From Marinilabiliaceae bacterium (GTDB lineage Bacteria > Bacteroidota > Bacteroidia > Bacteroidales > Marinilabiliaceae), in NCBI GenBank assembly GCA_021443545.1, contig JABUTU010000037.1:1-64000 (forward strand): DNA of 64,000 nucleotides, in the 5' to 3' direction. A program made the position numbers and the translations under genes. Below are positions 35,435 through 45,104 of the stretch, one piece after another. The first letter of the stretch is position 1; each line of letters opens with the position of its first letter. The notes under the pieces were generated by a model, which was not told the origin of the DNA, did not search any database, and was given only the letters and a program-made list of their open reading frames with translations.

Positions 35435-36863
35435 CAATAGAAATAATTCATACCACAAAGGGATAGACTGGGTGACGGTTCTTTTATACACCCTGTTGGT
35501 TGTTTTTGGCTGGTTTAATCTGTATGCAGCCAACTTCAATCCCGAAACGAAGGTTTTCTTCTCGATTGATGCTGAGTATTTTAAGCAATTGATGTGGATA
35601 GGAGTAACTATAATCCTGATAGGAGCTCTTATGCTTGTTGACAGTAAAATTTTCGTGGAGCTTGCCTCAATTCTTTATGGTGTCTCTCTGCTATTATTGT
35701 TGCTTACCCTTGTTGTCGGAAAGGAGGTCAATGGCGCAAAGGCATGGTTGGGCTTCGGTCCAGTTCAGTTTCAGCCAGTTGAGATGACGAAGATTGCAAC
35801 AGCCCTGCTCATCTCCCGCATAATAAGTCGTTATGGATTCTCATTTTCCTTTAGGAATATAATGCAGATGGGGTTAGTTTTACTTGTCCCAATAGCATTT
35901 GTTCTATTGCAGAATGATACGGGTAGCGCTTTAATATTTCTGATATTTCTTTTTCCAATGTTCCGAGAAGGAATGTCGGGACATATATTGACAATTGGAA
36001 TTGTAAGTATTATTGCAGCTATAGCCTCCCTGCTGAAGGGTAGTCCGCTTGTAATGTGTGTCGTTTTAGCACTATTTGTCATTGCATTGACTCTCTATCT
36101 GTCTTATATCGGGCATAAAAGAGTTGCTTTTATCTCTGTTATTACGGGGGTATTCGCTATGCTTTTTATGGCTTTATATCTGCATTTCTTCGGTGATCTC
36201 ATTCATTGGGACTGGGTTGTTTTTGCCTGTGCTACTGTTCTGACTGTTTATCTTTTGACTGTTTCAGTAATCAAGAGAATAAAGAGAGTCTCAACATTTA
36301 TAATGTATCTATGGATAGCTCTTTTAGTATCGTTTGTAACTGGTTATGCCTTCAATAACATTCTTATAGAGCACCAGAGAACCCGTATTAATATTTTGTT
36401 TGGAATAGAAGAGGACCCATTAGGGGCTGGCTACAATGTCAATCAGAGTCTTATTGCCATTGGGTCAGGAGGTGTGACAGGCAAAGGCTTCTTAGAGGGA
36501 ACGCAGACGAAATTGAACTTTGTTCCAAAGCAGTCGACCGATTTCATCTTCTGCACTGTTGGCGAGGAGTGGGGTTTCTTGGGATGTGTTGCCCTAATAG
36601 CGCTTTATATTGCGTTTTTCATGCGCCTTATGCAGCTTGCGGAGAAACAGCACTCGGTCTTTAGTCGTGTATATGGATATAGTATAGTCTGCATATTCTT
36701 CTTTCATTTTGCTGTGAATATATGTATGACCATAGGGCTTATGCCTGTCATAGGTATCCCACTGCCATTCTTCAGTTATGGTGGTTCTTCGTTTTTGGGT
36801 TTTTCTATGATGCTCTTTATCTTCCTTAAGCTTGATACTGACCGTAACGAGTTAATCAGGTAG
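35418..36863 (+). CDS. rodA: peptidoglycan glycosyltransferase RodA
   Basis: 481 residues, longer than typical RodA (about 370-420), with ten or more membrane helices and an extra hydrophobic region around residues 190-310. The SEDS signature is present: FIFCTVGEEWGFLGCVAL and GLMPVIGIPLPFFSYGGSSF near the C-terminus, plus EMTKIATALLISR and QNDTGSALIF with the catalytic-region Asp. It polymerises lipid II for side-wall growth with PBP2. It overlaps mrdA by 17 bases and ends 8 bases from the convergent rmlB, so both lack a spacer for a terminator. Confidence 0.94.
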   Translation: MEYNLSNRNNSYHKGIDWVTVLLYTLLVVFGWFNLYAANFNPETKVFFSIDAEYFKQLMWIGVTIILIGALMLVDSKIFVELASILYGVSLLLLLLTLVVGKEVNGAKAWLGFGPVQFQPVEMTKIATALLISRIISRYGFSFSFRNIMQMGLVLLVPIAFVLLQNDTGSALIFLIFLFPMFREGMSGHILTIGIVSIIAAIASLLKGSPLVMCVVLALFVIALTLYLSYIGHKRVAFISVITGVFAMLFMALYLHFFGDLIHWDWVVFACATVLTVYLLTVSVIKRIKRVSTFIMYLWIALLVSFVTGYAFNNILIEHQRTRINILFGIEEDPLGAGYNVNQSLIAIGSGGVTGKGFLEGTQTKLNFVPKQSTDFIFCTVGEEWGFLGCVALIALYIAFFMRLMQLAEKQHSVFSRVYGYSIVCIFFFHFAVNICMTIGLMPVIGIPLPFFSYGGSSFLGFSMMLFIFLKLDTDRNELIR

Positions 36864-36871
36864 CCTCTCAA

Positions 36872-37978
36872 TCATCTGTTGGAGTACATTTCGTCGTAGT
36901 ACTTTTCGTAGTCGCCTGAGGTAATATTGTCCATCCACTCCTGGTTGTCGAGATACCATCGAACAGTCTTCTCAATGCCCTCTTCGAATTGCAGACTTGG
37001 TTCCCAGCCAAGTTCCCTCTTTAGTTTTGATGAATCTATTGCATAGCGGAGGTCGTGGCCTGCGCGGTCTGTTACGTGTGTAATAAGGTCCATGTCAGCA
37101 CCTTCTGGACGTCCCAAGAGACGGTCAACAGTATTGATTACAACCTTTATGATGTCGATATTCTTCCATTCGTTAAAGCCACCGATATTGTATGTTTCAG
37201 CGATAGTACCCTTGTGGAAAATCACATCGATTGCTCTTGCATGATCAACGACGTATAGCCAATCGCGGACATTCTCACCTTTTCCATACACAGGAAGAGG
37301 TTTGCGGTTGCGGATATTATTTATAAATAGAGGAATGAGTTTTTCTGGGAATTGGTATGGCCCATAGTTGTTGGAGCAGTTGGTCACGATGGTAGGCAGT
37401 CCATATGTGTCGTGAAATGCGCGGACAAAATGGTCAGACGAAGCTTTTGATGCAGAGTAGGGAGAGTGTGGATTGTACTTGGTCTCCTCACGGAAGAATG
37501 AATCGCCATAAGGACCTCTGCCATCTTTGTCACCTGCTGGATTAGAGAGCTCAAGAGCTCCATATACCTCGTCGGTTGAGATGTGATAAAAGCGTTTCCC
37601 TTCGTATTTAGAGGGAGATTTATCCCAAACCGTCTTAGCAGCCTGAAGGAGAGAGAGAGTTCCCATAACATTGGTACGTGCGAATGTGAATGGGTCGCGT
37701 ATGCTTCGGTCCACATGACTTTCAGCGGCAAGGTGTATGATACCATCCACTTCGTATTTCTCCATTAACGCAACGATAGCCTCGTAGTTACAGATATCCT
37801 CACGTACGAAGGTGTAGTTGGATTTACCTTCGATATCACTGAGATTCACAAGATTACCAGCATACGTCAGCTTGTCAACGTTAATGATGTGGTAATCAGG
37901 GTATTTATTGACGAATAAACGTACGACATGGCTGCCTATGAAACCTGCGCCACCTGTTATTATGATACTCTTTGCCAT
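36872..37978 (-). CDS. rmlB: dTDP-glucose 4,6-dehydratase
   Basis: 368 residues. The NAD-binding motif GGAGFIGSHVVR, the catalytic triad parts in HISTDEVYGAL (Thr-Asp-Glu) and YSASKAS (YxxxK), and HLAAESHVDRS are all present. It is an extended SDR enzyme that makes dTDP-4-keto-6-deoxyglucose, the second step to dTDP-L-rhamnose. It is the last gene of the rmlA-C-D-B series. The order places it after rmlD rather than first. Confidence 0.96.
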   Translation of the reverse strand: MAKSIIITGGAGFIGSHVVRLFVNKYPDYHIINVDKLTYAGNLVNLSDIEGKSNYTFVREDICNYEAIVALMEKYEVDGIIHLAAESHVDRSIRDPFTFARTNVMGTLSLLQAAKTVWDKSPSKYEGKRFYHISTDEVYGALELSNPAGDKDGRGPYGDSFFREETKYNPHSPYSASKASSDHFVRAFHDTYGLPTIVTNCSNNYGPYQFPEKLIPLFINNIRNRKPLPVYGKGENVRDWLYVVDHARAIDVIFHKGTIAETYNIGGFNEWKNIDIIKVVINTVDRLLGRPEGADMDLITHVTDRAGHDLRYAIDSSKLKRELGWEPSLQFEEGIEKTVRWYLDNQEWMDNITSGDYEKYYDEMYSNR

Positions 37979-37988
37979 AATGCAATTC

Positions 37989-38858
37989 TTATTTTTGCTG
38001 ATTATTAATAGTTGTGATACATCTTTTCAATGCATCATACCAATGGGGGATATTGATTCCGAAAGTTGTTTTCGTCAATGTCTTGTCAAGGACCGAGAAA
38101 GATGGCCGTTTGACAGGTGAAGGGAACTCATCGGAGTGGCATGGCTGTACATCACATATACTCGTGTTGCCGGCTATGTCGCGAATAGCCATAGTGAAGT
38201 CATACCAAGTTGCCACCCCCTCATTTGTATAGTGATATACCCCTGTTTTGTCAAGCATATTATTGTTCACTATATGCATAATGAATGCAGCCAGGTCAGC
38301 TGCATAGGTAGGAGAACCGACTTGGTCGAAAACGACCTTAAGCTCTGGCTTTGAGGAGGTCAGATTGAGCATCGTCTTGACAAAGTTTTTTCCGTAGGGG
38401 GAATACAACCATGCTGTACGAATTATGATGTATTTGCACCCAACAGCAATAATCGACTCCTCGCCTCTAAGCTTGGTTCTGCCGTAAGCTCCGAGTGGGT
38501 CTTTAGGGGCATCAGGATTAAGAGGAACATTTGCCTTTGCCCCGAAGACGTAATCAGTTGAGATATGAATTAAAGTTGCACCGACCTCCTTTGCTGCTAT
38601 GGCAAGATTCTCGACGGCTTTATTGTTGATGATGTCAGCTATTGCCTCATCACTTTCAGCCTTGTCAACATTAGTATATGCAGCACAATTAATGATTACA
38701 TCTGCTGCAAAGCTTTTAACAGTTGTAATGACAGATTCTCTATTAGTTATATCCAGTTCCGCGACATCAGTGAAGGCGAAAGAGTGGGGAGTGCCAACAC
38801 TTAGAGTGCGCACCTCATTACCAAGTTGTCCGTTAGCTCCAGTTACAAGAATATTCAT
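37989..38858 (-). CDS. rmlD: dTDP-4-dehydrorhamnose reductase
   Basis: 289 residues. It starts MNILVTGANGQLGNEV with the NAD(P)H-binding GxxGxxG; HISTDYVFGA and YGRTKLRGE (YxxxK) are the SDR catalytic parts, and RTAWLYSPYGKNFV is characteristic of RmlD. It performs the last reduction to dTDP-L-rhamnose. It starts one base after the rmlC stop and ends 10 bases before the start of rmlB. Confidence 0.95.
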   Translation of the reverse strand: MNILVTGANGQLGNEVRTLSVGTPHSFAFTDVAELDITNRESVITTVKSFAADVIINCAAYTNVDKAESDEAIADIINNKAVENLAIAAKEVGATLIHISTDYVFGAKANVPLNPDAPKDPLGAYGRTKLRGEESIIAVGCKYIIIRTAWLYSPYGKNFVKTMLNLTSSKPELKVVFDQVGSPTYAADLAAFIMHIVNNNMLDKTGVYHYTNEGVATWYDFTMAIRDIAGNTSICDVQPCHSDEFPSPVKRPSFSVLDKTLTKTTFGINIPHWYDALKRCITTINNQQK

Positions 38859-38859
38859 C

Positions 38860-39429
38860 CTAATAGAGTTTTATGTTGTAGTCGAAAGGCGAATCAATAT
38901 CTCTTAGCGCCTTATGGTTCTTATCTTTTTCTGAAAGTATAGCCTCTGCTGGGTCTATTTGCCAGTCAATATGCAGTTCCTTATCGTCGTAAGCAATAGC
39001 GCCTTCAGCCTGAGGAGCATAATAATTATCGCATTTATACTGGAAAACAGCATGTTCAGAAAGTACGGCAAAGCCGTGAGCAAATCCGCGAGGTACGAAA
39101 AGCATATTATGTTTTTCTGCTGTTAGTTCAACAGCAACATATTTCCCGAATGTTGGGCTTCCTTTTCTTATGTCGACGGCTACGTCAAGAACCTTACCCT
39201 CAACGACTCTGACGAGTTTGCTTTGGGTAAATGGTGGTTTCTGGAAATGAAGGCCGCGCACTACGCCATAAGAGGAGCTACTCTCATTGTCTTGCACAAA
39301 GGTTGTCTTGCATATATTTTCGCGGAACCAATCGTCACGGAACGACTCAAAGAAATAGCCTCGGGAGTCACCAAAGACTTTTGGTTCTATAATGAACACA
39401 TCGGGTATGATTGTCTCAATTCTTGTCAT
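38860..39429 (-). CDS. rmlC: dTDP-4-dehydrorhamnose 3,5-epimerase
   Basis: 189 residues, a cupin. [39 protein letters not shown]-type [14 protein letters not shown], and [10 protein letters not shown] fit RmlC, with the His/Asp catalytic pair in GLHFQ and the following strands. It epimerises C3 and C5 of dTDP-4-keto-6-deoxyglucose. Its ATG overlaps the end of rmlA by 4 bases (39426-39429). Confidence 0.95.
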   Translation of the reverse strand: MTRIETIIPDVFIIEPKVFGDSRGYFFESFRDDWFRENICKTTFVQDNESSSSYGVVRGLHFQKPPFTQSKLVRVVEGKVLDVAVDIRKGSPTFGKYVAVELTAEKHNMLFVPRGFAHGFAVLSEHAVFQYKCDNYYAPQAEGAIAYDDKELHIDWQIDPAEAILSEKDKNHKALRDIDSPFDYNIKLY

Positions 39430-40298
39430 TTTGCTAATTTTAATAGGTATTGGCCGTAGCCGTTTTTCTTCATAGGCTCAGCTAAACGCAGAAGGTCTTC
39501 TCTGGTAATCCATCCTTTATTGAATGCAATCTCTTCAAGGCAGGCTACTTTCAGTCCCTGGCGTTTTTCGATAACCTCGATAAATGTAGATGCCTCTGCC
39601 AACGAATCGTGAGTCCCTGTGTCAAGCCATGCAAATCCACGTCCCAGCATCTGAAGTTTCAGAGATCCCTCTTCGAGGTAAGCCTGATTAACTGTGGTAA
39701 TTTCAAGTTCGCCACGTGCTGATGGTTTGATACGAGAGGCAATCTTGACAACACTGTTAGGATAGAAGTAGAGTCCGACGACAGCATAATTTGACTTAGG
39801 TTGCTGTGGTTTCTCTTCAATGCTTATAACATTCCCCTCTTTATCAAATTCAGCAACGCCATATCTCTCAGGGTCATTTACATAGTACCCAAAGATTGTA
39901 GCTTTGTGTTGATTGGAGACAATGTCAACAGCCTCATTTAGCATTTTGCCGAAGCTCTGACCGTAAAAGATATTATCGCCAAGAACCAGGCATACATCAT
40001 CGTTACCTATGAAGTCACGACCAATGATAAAGGCCTGAGCAAGTCCGTCTGGAGATGGTTGTTCTGCATATTCGAAGCGCACGCCATAGTCGCTGCCATC
40101 ACCAAGAAGTCGCTTGAATCCTGGTAAGTCCTGGGGTGTAGATATGATAAGGATTTCTCTGATACCGGCTAACATAAGAGTCGATATCGGATAGTAAACC
40201 ATTGGTTTGTCAAAAACAGGTAGCAACTGTTTGCTTATACCCTTGGTAATAGGGTAGAGTCTTGTGCCTGACCCTCCTGCTAAAACGATTCCTTTCAT
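39426..40298 (-). CDS. rmlA: glucose-1-phosphate thymidylyltransferase
   Basis: 290 residues. The signature [21 protein letters not shown] spans residues 8-28 with the Arg and Lys that bind d[23 protein letters not shown] and [20 protein letters not shown] (20 residues) are family features. It makes dTDP-glucose, committing glucose-1-P to dTDP-rhamnose. It starts 3 bases after the small upstream gene and is feedback-inhibited by dTDP-rhamnose in known relatives. Confidence 0.96.
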   Translation of the reverse strand: MKGIVLAGGSGTRLYPITKGISKQLLPVFDKPMVYYPISTLMLAGIREILIISTPQDLPGFKRLLGDGSDYGVRFEYAEQPSPDGLAQAFIIGRDFIGNDDVCLVLGDNIFYGQSFGKMLNEAVDIVSNQHKATIFGYYVNDPERYGVAEFDKEGNVISIEEKPQQPKSNYAVVGLYFYPNSVVKIASRIKPSARGELEITTVNQAYLEEGSLKLQMLGRGFAWLDTGTHDSLAEASTFIEVIEKRQGLKVACLEEIAFNKGWITREDLLRLAEPMKKNGYGQYLLKLAK

Positions 40299-40301
40299 AA
40301 T

Positions 40302-40685
40302 TCAGTATTGTCTGTTTATTATGGTTCTTACTCGGAGTTTGTCGCTATTGGTATATGTATTGAGATTTATATTCTCAATTATACATAACCATGCTTTCTC
40401 TCCAATCTTTATGCCTTTGGCATTATCCAAACGTCTGATCAGTTCGCTGCATAGTCCCAACTCATTATTACTGAAACAATCAATCTCAAATGCATCGCTT
40501 TTGATGTTGAATGTCTCACCAGGAACGATGATACCAGCTCCAAACCATGTGTGACCCTGTTCTGGAACTGAACCTTCATGTTCAGTGATATTAGTAATGA
40601 AACCTGTAGAGTCATCAACTTCAATCACTGGCCATTTGCCTAAGGTGCCGTCAGTACGCAAATATCGGTGGGAACTGAATCTCAT
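40302..40685 (-). CDS. conserved small protein of unknown function overlapping the DUF4296 gene
   Basis: 127 residues from the ATG at 40685 (MRFSSHRYLR); a TTG at 40688 is one codon earlier. It overlaps the end of the DUF4296 gene by 35 bases, so it is translationally linked. The N-terminal part (RYLRTDGTLGKWPVIEVDD, FGAGIIVPGE) is like the small beta-sandwich cap region found at the start of some amidohydrolases, but the metal-binding barrel is absent. The C-terminus is Lys/Asn/Arg rich. I do not recognise a family and no function is proposed. Confidence 0.7.
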   Translation of the reverse strand: MRFSSHRYLRTDGTLGKWPVIEVDDSTGFITNITEHEGSVPEQGHTWFGAGIIVPGETFNIKSDAFEIDCFSNNELGLCSELIRRLDNAKGIKIGEKAWLCIIENINLNTYTNSDKLRVRTIINRQY

Positions 40686-41508
40686 CAAACTTTATACTGT
40701 CGGTTATATTATATGGAGAATACTCCAGTTTAATATTGTTCATTACTACTTTAGCATCTTTAAGATCTTTAGTATCCATAAGACAAAGTTTTATCTTTGT
40801 TGCTGGAATAGAGTCTCTTATAGCATGGTCTATCCGTATATTGCGAATTGAGTATGAACTCTTGTCAATTGTCACCCATGATGTGTCAGCAATATTATCT
40901 GTGTAGAAAGTGATAAGCGACATCTTAGTGTCATTTTTATTGCTGTTATGTTGCGTGAAGTTATAATCCATTGCAAACTGTAATGTACCGCCGCGCAAGC
41001 TATCGGCATTGTATAGAAATGTCAGATTCCGAGCAATAGTATCTTTCTCTTCTAATGGGTATCTAATTAGAAATATCTTCTTCCAAAATACAGTCTTCAG
41101 TGAATCTTGGAGATGAGCAATGTGTTTGTCTATAGAGTCCTGCATATTGTAGAGTTGTTCATAATCAGCCTCTCTCTTAGTGAGTATATCAACAATATCA
41201 GCATAAAGAAGAGCGTTTTTAGTGGGGTCGTCTGAGTATATTCTGACGATGCTATCGTATTGAGCTTTAGTCAGACCATATCTGTTAAGCACGGAGCGGT
41301 AGATACTCTCCATGGTTTTGTCTTTGTACTTATTGGAAATGTCACCCCTAACCTGAGCCACGGCATCTGCAAGATATACATCTGCAACGATATGAGCGAA
41401 TTTGTTTTGGGAAGGAATCCACGAATCCCGTATAAAAATATGCAGATACCATCCTCCCACGACAGACAGGATGATGGCAACTACTATTATAATATTTCTC
41501 TTGTTCAT
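40651..41508 (-). CDS. DUF4296 domain protein, membrane-anchored
   Basis: 285 residues. An N-terminal helix (about 5-24) without a lipobox Cys anchors it to the inner membrane or is an uncleaved signal. FAHIVADVYLADAVAQVRG and YGLTKAQYDSIVRIYSDDP form the DUF4296 module (helical, roughly 30-120). The rest is a beta-rich region with a coiled segment near 120-145. DUF4296 is a phylum-restricted domain of unknown function. It lies between the initiating sugar transferase and rmlA in one operon, suggesting an envelope-glycan role. Confidence 0.8.
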   Translation of the reverse strand: MNKRNIIIVVAIILSVVGGWYLHIFIRDSWIPSQNKFAHIVADVYLADAVAQVRGDISNKYKDKTMESIYRSVLNRYGLTKAQYDSIVRIYSDDPTKNALLYADIVDILTKREADYEQLYNMQDSIDKHIAHLQDSLKTVFWKKIFLIRYPLEEKDTIARNLTFLYNADSLRGGTLQFAMDYNFTQHNSNKNDTKMSLITFYTDNIADTSWVTIDKSSYSIRNIRIDHAIRDSIPATKIKLCLMDTKDLKDAKVVMNNIKLEYSPYNITDSIKFDEIQFPPIFAY

Positions 41509-41511
41509 TCT

Positions 41512-42942
41512 TTACTTGCCGTCGGCTCTAAATATAGAGCGTATGGTTTTGATGAATATTACCATATCGAGAGAAAACGACCAGTTGTCGATATAGTCCA
41601 TATCCATATGCATCCACTCTTCGAATGATATACTATTTCTGTTGGGGGCTATCTGCCATAGGCAAGTGATTCCAGGTTGCATTGATAGGCGTCTCAATTG
41701 CCAACGTTCATATTTTTCCACCTCGTCAGGCAGAGGCGGACGTGGACCTACAATCGACATATCGCCAATGAATACGTTCCAAAATTGAGGGAATTCATCA
41801 ATGCCACTCTTTCTGATAAGTTTTCCTACTCTGGTGATACGTGGGTCGTTGGCAATTTTGAATACTGGACCATCCATCTCATTCTGATTCATCAAGCTAC
41901 CCTTAAGAGCCTCGGCATTCTCCACCATTGTACGGAATTTGTAGACCTTAAACTTACGCCCTCTAAGGCCGCATCTCTTCTGCGCAAAGAAAATAGGCCC
42001 TTTGGAATCCAGTTTGATCATCAAGGCTATGATGATAAAGAATGGGAGTCCGCATAGTATGATGCATGAAGAGAGGAGTAGGTCGAACAGACGCTTTGCC
42101 AGTAATCCAACGTAGTTTGTCGGTGTATTGGTGATGGTTATGACGACATTTGTGTCGAAATATCTCAGCTGTGTATTAGTTGAGATTCTATTCAAGAATG
42201 GTGAGTACAAGCGAAATGTGACACCTAAGTCCTGACATATATTTATAAAGTGCAGTATCTCTTGCGAGCTATCATAGCTACGAGCATAGATGAGTTCGTC
42301 AGTACCCTTGACAAGCAGTTCCTCAATGGTATTGTTTGAAATAGGGTATATTGGGACATCAATGGCGCCATCGTAATGCTCCAATATGTATGGGTCGCCT
42401 ATAATAGCCTTAATCTTGTATCCCCACTCGTAGCGCTTGTGAATTAGGTTTAGAAGTCCTTCGCCACCCCTGTCGCAAATGAATACAACTGTTTTGCTAT
42501 TGTAACCCTTCTTGCGGAGGTGTCTGAGCGACACGTAGAAGATAATCTTCAGGAAGGCAGTGACAATAGTACTGAATGCGCCAAAAGTTAGAATAAGGGG
42601 TCTGCCTAAACTGGGTAATCCAAATATTACAATGGTGAATGTAAGCAGAATGACTCCAATCACGTTCTCCACGACGTGGTATATGATAACGTATCCATAT
42701 GAGCGGCTACGATATACCTCGTTGAGGTTGAGCCATATGTCAAGTGCAATCCAATATATAGCAATGAAAACTGATGTTATCAGAAAATCGCTATTTATGA
42801 TGTTCCACAATGAGGCATACGACTTTCCGTGGAACAGGACGATAGACAGGAAATATGAAACTATGGCAATCGTGACTGTTGCCGTAGTCAGCAAGGTCTT
42901 GACGAAGTGACCTCTACTACTTAGATTCTCAGTTGATACCAT
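41512..42942 (-). CDS. initiating phosphoglycosyl transferase, WbaP/WcaJ type
   Basis: 476 residues. Four N-terminal membrane helices, a Rossmann-like CoA-binding-like domain (about 150-270), a fifth hydrophobic segment near 285-310 and the catalytic bacterial sugar transferase domain: FFAQKRCGLRGRKFKVYKFRTM, the metal/phosphate block KIANDPRITRVGKLIRK, DEFPQFWNVFIGDMSIVGPRPPLP and DYIDNWSFSLD. It loads the first sugar-1-P, probably glucose or galactose, onto undecaprenyl phosphate. It heads the rml operon, so it likely starts a rhamnose-containing polysaccharide. Upstream is a palindrome with a -7 box. Confidence 0.93.
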   Translation of the reverse strand: MVSTENLSSRGHFVKTLLTTATVTIAIVSYFLSIVLFHGKSYASLWNIINSDFLITSVFIAIYWIALDIWLNLNEVYRSRSYGYVIIYHVVENVIGVILLTFTIVIFGLPSLGRPLILTFGAFSTIVTAFLKIIFYVSLRHLRKKGYNSKTVVFICDRGGEGLLNLIHKRYEWGYKIKAIIGDPYILEHYDGAIDVPIYPISNNTIEELLVKGTDELIYARSYDSSQEILHFINICQDLGVTFRLYSPFLNRISTNTQLRYFDTNVVITITNTPTNYVGLLAKRLFDLLLSSCIILCGLPFFIIIALMIKLDSKGPIFFAQKRCGLRGRKFKVYKFRTMVENAEALKGSLMNQNEMDGPVFKIANDPRITRVGKLIRKSGIDEFPQFWNVFIGDMSIVGPRPPLPDEVEKYERWQLRRLSMQPGITCLWQIAPNRNSISFEEWMHMDMDYIDNWSFSLDMVIFIKTIRSIFRADGK

Positions 42943-42998
42943 ATTGACTCTTCAGTTAACACCCACGATTATTAATAAAATACGTTTAAAGAGGACTC

Positions 42999-43018
42999 CA
43001 AAATTACACATAATTTTG
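42999..43018. promoter_or_regulatory. palindromic pair of -7 boxes upstream of the sugar transferase
   Basis: CAAAATTA-CACA-TAATTTTG is a perfect inverted repeat with 8-base arms. Each arm is an exact TAATTTTG -7 match on one strand, so it can be a divergent promoter or an operator over the leftward promoter. No well-spaced TTG is clear. The leftward box lies 57 bases upstream of the ATG at 42942. Confidence 0.5.
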
Positions 43019-43136
43019 TTATTTGCATAATGTCATACAAAAACGAGACCAAAGTGATAATCTTCAATTTTGTATAGTGTCTATTACGTTATTTGAGTGT
43101 AAAAGATGCGTTGAATTAATGATGGGGATTTGAAAA

Positions 43137-44369
43137 CTACCAATAAATCATTAAAGACATATCAGAAGGGTTGAAAACTATTTGGGCTATATCCAATAAT
43201 TCGTCGGACGAAACATCTTCTATTTGTTTTACAGTGCGTGATAGATTGTCGGCTTCCCCATAGAAGATGACGCTTCTTGCTGCGCTTAACATGAGGCTTT
43301 CACTGTCGGCTTCCGACATGAGAATCTGTCCTGCTATCTGTCGTTTAATGCGAAAAAGTTGTTTTTCGTTCATTTTGTTATTGCACAGTCTCAGTAACTC
43401 TTTTTTAATGACGCATAGACTCTTTTCGATATTAGTTGCATCTGTCCCGAAGTATATTGTTTGCAGCCCTGTATCTGCAAAGGATGTGTATTCTGTGGAG
43501 ACATTATATCCGATGCCGTTTCTCTCTCTTAGAGCTATGCTGAGACTTGCGTTCATGGAGGGTCCGCCGAGAATATAGCTCAGCATGTAGAGTGGTACTC
43601 GTTGTGCCTCATATGCAGAGGGTGCTATATTGCCGAGTAGAATATGCGCTTGACAATATCCCTTATTCTCTCGAATCTCAAATCGTTCACTCTTATGGTT
43701 CTCATATGTTGTCGGGATATATTGAGAGACGTTCATCATATGATGTCCAAAATATTTTTCAGCGACTTTGATAATGCGACTATCACTGATATTGCCTCTG
43801 ATACTCAACACCATGCGATCGGGGCGGTAGGTTCGTTGCATGAACTTTTTAGCCTTATCTCCGTCAAAAGAGCGGATGCTTTCAATGTTTCCAAGAATTG
43901 GGTGTGAAAGAGCTGGCATCTTGAAGATACGCTCCTCAAAGTCGTCGAAGATCAATTCGGATGGGGTATCTCTATATGACGAAATCTCGTCAGAAATGAC
44001 ATCGCGTTCTTTAGCCAATTCTTTTTCTGGGAATGTAGGGTTGAACACCATGTCGGCCATCAGTTCGGCGGCGCGTTCGAAATCTTTACTGAGGAAGGCT
44101 GCGTGTACTGCTGTTTCGTCCTTTGTTGTGTAAGCGTTTAATTCTCCACCGACCTCATCGAGACGATTCAAGATTTGCAGAGCAGTCCGTTTTGTGGTTC
44201 CTTTGAATATGGTATGCTCTATGAAGTGGGCAATTCCATATTCGTCATCCAATTCGTCGCGCGAACCAGCACCTATGACGATTCCACAATGGCATACTTC
44301 GCTCGAAGTCGGCTGAAATACTACACGTATCCCATTATTGAGACAGTGGATAGGATATGAAGATGGCAT
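43137..44369 (-). CDS. M16 family zinc metallopeptidase, single-domain type
   Basis: 410 residues. The inverted zinc motif HxxEH is HFIEH at 48-52, and the third ligand is probably Glu128 in ERDVISDE, 76 residues later. This is the short active-subunit form (about 410 residues), related to mitochondrial processing peptidase and YmxG/PqqL-like enzymes. RYRPDRMVLSIRG-type sequence (TYRPDRMVLSIRG) near 190 begins the second homologous half. The substrate is unknown; a role in peptide or protein degradation is likely. It is the last gene after manC and the coiled-coil gene. Confidence 0.9.
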   Translation of the reverse strand: MPSSYPIHCLNNGIRVVFQPTSSEVCHCGIVIGAGSRDELDDEYGIAHFIEHTIFKGTTKRTALQILNRLDEVGGELNAYTTKDETAVHAAFLSKDFERAAELMADMVFNPTFPEKELAKERDVISDEISSYRDTPSELIFDDFEERIFKMPALSHPILGNIESIRSFDGDKAKKFMQRTYRPDRMVLSIRGNISDSRIIKVAEKYFGHHMMNVSQYIPTTYENHKSERFEIRENKGYCQAHILLGNIAPSAYEAQRVPLYMLSYILGGPSMNASLSIALRERNGIGYNVSTEYTSFADTGLQTIYFGTDATNIEKSLCVIKKELLRLCNNKMNEKQLFRIKRQIAGQILMSEADSESLMLSAARSVIFYGEADNLSRTVKQIEDVSSDELLDIAQIVFNPSDMSLMIYW

Positions 44370-44386
44370 TTTAGATTTTTCAAGAA

Positions 44387-45091
44387 CTAAATATTGTTGA
44401 GACGTTCAGATGGTCTATAGGCGTAGACCAATCCGTATCTTATTGCGACCTCCCTCTTTGCCTCTGTGTCGATGCTGCCCAAATTGCGTTCTATTGTATT
44501 CCATAATTCCAAGATTAAGGCATCAGCTTTCGGGCGGATCTCCTCCACCTTTGTGTGAAGCTTCTGTATGGTTTGCATCAAGTCTTGATGTTTGTGATAT
44601 TGTTCTGTGAATTGTTGCATTTTGACTTTGACAACTGCAATAGATGGGTTGTATATGCGGTTGCCACTTCCCATCGCCATTCTTTTCTCCTCTCCGCTGA
44701 TAATGGTATTACCCCATTCTATCAGTTGCGGGAGGGTGTCAAGTGCGGGAACGGTCTCACCTTGCAGTTCGAGTCCCAACATTTTGCGTGTCTCTGTCTT
44801 TATTTCTCCTCGTGCTATGCACATATTAAAGACCTGAATGAAATGAGAAAGGTATATGCGGGCTTGCTTAGCCGCCACATCGGCCTGACGGCCCAGTATG
44901 GCTTGCTGGGTTCTGGCATCACTATATTGTTTGATAGTCTGTTCAAAGATAGGTGAAAACATCTTAGCCTCAAGAAGTTGTTTCTGAGACAGCAGAGAGT
45001 CTCCTGTGCTTGCCGACTCAGCTGCTTCAATAGCTGTCCGGATGGCTCTTAGTCGAGCTTGATCTGTATTGGGAAGTCTTCTGTATGGCAT
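44387..45091 (-). CDS. coiled-coil cytoplasmic protein of unknown function
   Basis: 234 residues, nearly all alpha-helix, rich in Glu, Gln and Ala, without signal peptide or membrane segment. The region 15-110 (LRAIRTAIEAAES, LEAKMFSPIFEQTIKQY) and 160-215 (KMQQFTEQYHKHQDLMQTIQKL) look like coiled coils. IYNPSIAVVKVKMQ is a distinctive central stretch. I recognise no named domain; I believe similar hypothetical proteins occur in Bacteroidales, from memory only. Gaps of 13 and 17 bases to manC and the M16 gene suggest one operon. Confidence 0.65.
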   Translation of the reverse strand: MPYRRLPNTDQARLRAIRTAIEAAESASTGDSLLSQKQLLEAKMFSPIFEQTIKQYSDARTQQAILGRQADVAAKQARIYLSHFIQVFNMCIARGEIKTETRKMLGLELQGETVPALDTLPQLIEWGNTIISGEEKRMAMGSGNRIYNPSIAVVKVKMQQFTEQYHKHQDLMQTIQKLHTKVEEIRPKADALILELWNTIERNLGSIDTEAKREVAIRYGLVYAYRPSERLNNI

Positions 45092-45104
45092 AGAGTTCTT
45101 CTTG

